Of a stretch of 8,170 nucleotides of DNA, positions 6,519 to 8,170 are shown in pieces. The DNA comes from Defluviitaleaceae bacterium. GTDB lineage: Bacteria; Bacillota; Clostridia; Lachnospirales; WQUN01. The position numbers were made by a program, and so were the translations under genes. Position 1 is the first letter of the stretch; every line of letters begins with the position of its first letter. The notes beneath the pieces are model-generated. The model worked only from the letters and a program-made list of their open reading frames with translations, had not been told where the DNA came from and searched no databases. Where the stretch lies: the NCBI GenBank assembly GCA_009783525.1, contig WRDG01000094.1:1-8170 (forward strand), in the 5' to 3' direction.

Positions 6519-6527
6519 ACTGTGCAA
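6498..6527 (-). promoter_or_regulatory. Promoter candidate for the minus-strand operon
   Basis: On the minus strand TTGCAC (6527-6522), an 18-base spacer and TATGAT (6503-6498), about 25 bases before the GTG of the PHP gene and upstream of its GGAGG. This would drive the whole seven-gene cluster. The palindrome covers the spacer and -10. Confidence 0.6.
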
Positions 6528-6540
6528 AAACGAAACGGAG
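6511..6540 (+). promoter_or_regulatory. Plus-strand -10 candidate and ribosome binding site of the AEC gene
   Basis: TATGAT at 6511-6516 is the mirror of the minus-strand -10 in the palindrome, but its -35 region is only a T-run, so this promoter looks weaker or activator-dependent. GGAG at 6537-6540 lies 7 bases before ATG 6548 and decides that start over an upstream in-frame ATG at 6443, which would run through the PHP gene start and the operator. Confidence 0.5.
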
Positions 6541-6547
6541 CTTCTTG

Positions 6548-7504
6548 ATGGATCTGTTCTTGTCGATCGCGCTGTACAGCATTGTCCCCATTTTTATTTT
6601 GGTTATGTTGGGCTACGCGCTCGATAAAAAATTTTCGTTTGACATATTTACGCTGACAAAAATTAATTTTTATGTCTTCGTGCCCGCGTTTTCGTTTGTA
6701 AATATTTATTCGACCGAAATCACATCCGAACTCGCCCGCGTAATTCTGCTTATCATTGTCATGCTGCTGGCTAATTATGCGCTGGCCGCGTTTTTTGTCC
6801 GCATCTTAAAACTGCCGGGTAAAACAGGCCGCGCTTTTGAAAATTCCATGATGTTTTATAATTCGGGCAACATCGGCGTTTCGTTAATCACTTTGATTTT
6901 TTCAAACGCGCCGTTTATCGAAAACGGAACGGCGCCGTATTTGCAAACCGCCGTTTCGATCCAAATAATGATTTTGCTTGTCCAAAACGTAACGACCAAC
7001 ACCGTCGGTTTTATTAACAGCGGCGGCGAAGGCATGACGCTTAAGTCCGGTTTGATCCGTGTATTAAAAATGCCCCCGCTGTATGCGGGGGTTTTTGGAG
7101 TGTTGTTCAAATTTTTTCCGTTTGACATTGCCGTTACACCCGTTTGGCCGGCGCTGGATTTTATCCGTAACGGGATGGTCAGCTTCGCGCTTTTTACCTT
7201 AGGCGTACAAATGGCAAAATCAAAAATTAAACTGACCGCGGTCATGCCGTATGTCGCCTCTTTTTTTAGATTGATAGGCGGGCCCGCGCTGGCGTTTGCA
7301 TTGATAAAGCTTTTCGGTTTTACGGGAGTGTTCGCGCAAACGATTTTTATTGCCTCTTCCACTCCCGCGGCGGTTAACACCGCGCTTCTTTCCGTCGAAT
7401 GCAAGGGCGACGTTGATTTCGCTGCGCAGACCGTGGCAGTTTCCACGCTTTTTTCCGCCGTTACAATGACCGGGGCGGTATATTTGTCTTATATTTTATT
7501 TTAA
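6548..7504 (+). CDS. AEC (auxin efflux carrier) family transporter
   Basis: 318 residues, the usual length for bacterial AEC permeases, with about ten hydrophobic segments in two halves. Family signatures are visible: N-terminal IVPIFILVMLGY, then KINFYVFVPAFSF in the first half, NSGNIGVSLI (105-114), the MPPLYAGVFG entry to the second half (175-184), FALFTLGVQMA, and ASSTPAAVNTALL (269-281) near the end. Known members move small organic anions such as malate or other dicarboxylates, or sodium-coupled amino acid-like substrates, across the inner membrane; the substrate is not predictable here. ATG 6548 has GGAG 7 bases upstream. It is divergent from the PHP operon, sharing a palindromic operator, so the two may be co-regulated. 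Its 3' end faces a convergent gene with 82 bases between and no strong terminator. Confidence 0.93.
   Translation: MDLFLSIALYSIVPIFILVMLGYALDKKFSFDIFTLTKINFYVFVPAFSFVNIYSTEITSELARVILLIIVMLLANYALAAFFVRILKLPGKTGRAFENSMMFYNSGNIGVSLITLIFSNAPFIENGTAPYLQTAVSIQIMILLVQNVTTNTVGFINSGGEGMTLKSGLIRVLKMPPLYAGVFGVLFKFFPFDIAVTPVWPALDFIRNGMVSFALFTLGVQMAKSKIKLTAVMPYVASFFRLIGGPALAFALIKLFGFTGVFAQTIFIASSTPAAVNTALLSVECKGDVDFAAQTVAVSTLFSAVTMTGAVYLSYILF
7073..7096 (+). other. Terminator-like hairpin inside the AEC coding sequence
   Basis: CCCCCGC (7073-7079), loop TGTAT, GCGGGGG (7085-7091), then TTTTT (7092-7096): a seven-pair all-GC stem with a T-run, in the sense direction of the gene. It encodes the conserved MPPLYAGVF segment, so protein constraint explains part of it (Pro-Pro codons CCC CCG), but third positions also favour the stem. 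Under translation the ribosome should prevent its use. Confidence 0.5.
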
Positions 7505-7586
7505 CAACGTTTTAAGAAAATAATATTTGTTTTGAATAAAGCGAACAATTGGCGCGGTTATAATATTCGCGGGCATATGTAAATTT

Positions 7587-8170
7587 TTATTCGATCATTT
7601 TTGTTACGCGAACCGTTTTGCCGTTTATATGCAACGTAACCGCGCCGTTGCGGTATGTGCTGAACACGGCTGTCCCTTCGTTTTGCAAAATGTCATAAGG
7701 ATCGGGAATCCATCGCGGATAACGCCAGCCCCTGCTTATCAAAATAACGGCAGCGTCAACTTCGCTGCGGGAGCGGTCGCCGTGGCTCGGCATCGCGGCG
7801 ACGTCGGCCCTCCAAGTATCAGCCGGCCCGTGACGGCCGGCAAAGGGCGAAAGGTCGCCCGGAAGCATCACGCTTATATTTTTGTATGACAATTTAACCG
7901 CCATCATTGATTCGTTTTTATCTTCGGGTATCAGCGCGGTTATTTGCAAATCACCGCTGACCAATTTTGATCCGCTTTCCAAAAACACGACCGGCACTTG
8001 ATAGCGAGCCGCCGCTTCCGTTAATAATTTCATGCCGATTTGATCGTTGCTTATGCCCGCCGGCATATAGATTGCATCGATTCGCCCGTTTTCGACAAGG
8101 CAAAAAGCCCCCGTTATATGTTCCGGCGAGGCGGATGTTAGCAATAGCCCGTCCGCTTTTTTTATTCCTC
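7587..8170 (-). CDS. ComEC-like metallo-beta-lactamase-fold protein, C-terminal part (cut by window edge)
   Basis: The frame is open to the right edge; 193 residues are seen and the N-terminus is missing, so the apparent start (a TTG at 8144) is not real. The order matches the extracellular MBL domain of ComEC/Rec2 or a stand-alone relative: GIKKADGLLLTSASPEHITGA at the metal motif, DKNESMMAVKLSYKNISVMLPGDLS (N85-x-S, G104-D105), ADVAAMPSHGDRSRSEV (H129) and the end DILQNEGTAVFSTYRNGAVTLHINGK. In the family the first motif is HxHxDH; here it reads SASPEH, with only the last His kept and Glu for Asp. The second conserved His of the HHG motif is also SHG. The domain may have lost metal binding, as in some ComEC proteins, or serve a structural role. 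Upstream sequence is needed to see whether a competence domain is attached. Confidence 0.78.
   Translation of the reverse strand, partial: GIKKADGLLLTSASPEHITGAFCLVENGRIDAIYMPAGISNDQIGMKLLTEAAARYQVPVVFLESGSKLVSGDLQITALIPEDKNESMMAVKLSYKNISVMLPGDLSPFAGRHGPADTWRADVAAMPSHGDRSRSEVDAAVILISRGWRYPRWIPDPYDILQNEGTAVFSTYRNGAVTLHINGKTVRVTKMIE

Noticed and set aside
6443..6547. 35-residue N-terminal extension of the AEC permease from ATG 6443
   Set aside because: It would overlap the PHP start and the operator, is hydrophilic and unlike the family, and a good GGAG precedes ATG 6548.
6856..7446. Minus-strand 196-residue open frame
   Set aside because: Antisense shadow of the AEC permease; no recognisable family and no ribosome site.
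7505..7586. Bidirectional terminator between the convergent genes
   Set aside because: Only weak AT-rich or 5-bp (GCGAA/TTCGC, 25-base loop) pairing is visible; no convincing stem plus T-run.
7587..8144. Complete 185-residue gene starting at TTG 8144
   Set aside because: The frame stays open upstream to the window edge and encodes the expected preceding MBL residues (GIKKADGLL), so the gene is partial.

Overview
The window looks like a chromosomal stretch from an anaerobic bacterium, most likely a Clostridia-type member of the Bacillota. The basis is gene content: an FprA-type flavodiiron protein, a flotillin paired with an NfeD/YuaF-like protein of the form common in Clostridia, a spore-photoproduct-lyase (SPL) family radical SAM enzyme, strong GGAGG ribosome binding sites, and frequent GTG starts. 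This is inference from gene families; no rRNA or other marker gene is present.

Layout. From about 6473 down to the left edge, seven genes lie on the minus strand with almost no gaps. In transcription order they are: a PHP-domain phosphoesterase, an MTA/SAH-nucleosidase-like protein, an SPL-family radical SAM protein, an Ig-like/two-helix/TPR membrane protein, an NfeD/YuaF-like membrane protein, a flotillin, and the N-terminal 195 residues of an FprA flavodiiron protein cut by the window edge. Junctions are overlaps of 8, 13, 4, 14 and 1 bases. The single gap, between the TPR protein and the NfeD-like gene, is filled by four head-to-tail 36-bp units, each an imperfect hairpin. The last unit is followed by five T residues, so it resembles an intrinsic terminator or attenuator inside the operon.

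From 6474 to 6547 is a compact divergent promoter region with a perfect 23-bp palindrome, flanked by the PHP gene on one side and, on the plus strand, an AEC-family (auxin efflux carrier type) permease (6548-7504). A convergent partial minus-strand gene (7587 to the right edge) encodes a ComEC-like metallo-beta-lactamase-fold domain with a degenerate metal-binding motif.

Working together (inference): the first three operon genes could form a unit in which a radical SAM enzyme acts on DNA or another substrate, a nucleosidase removes 5'-deoxyadenosine, MTA or SAH, and a PHP phosphoesterase handles nucleotide phosphates. The last three are a flotillin/NfeD membrane-microdomain pair followed by an O2/NO-reducing flavoprotein. 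The repeat-hairpin array separates these halves and is the most unusual non-coding structure here. The SPL homologue has Tyr where classical SPL appears to have its hydrogen-donor Cys, so its substrate may differ.
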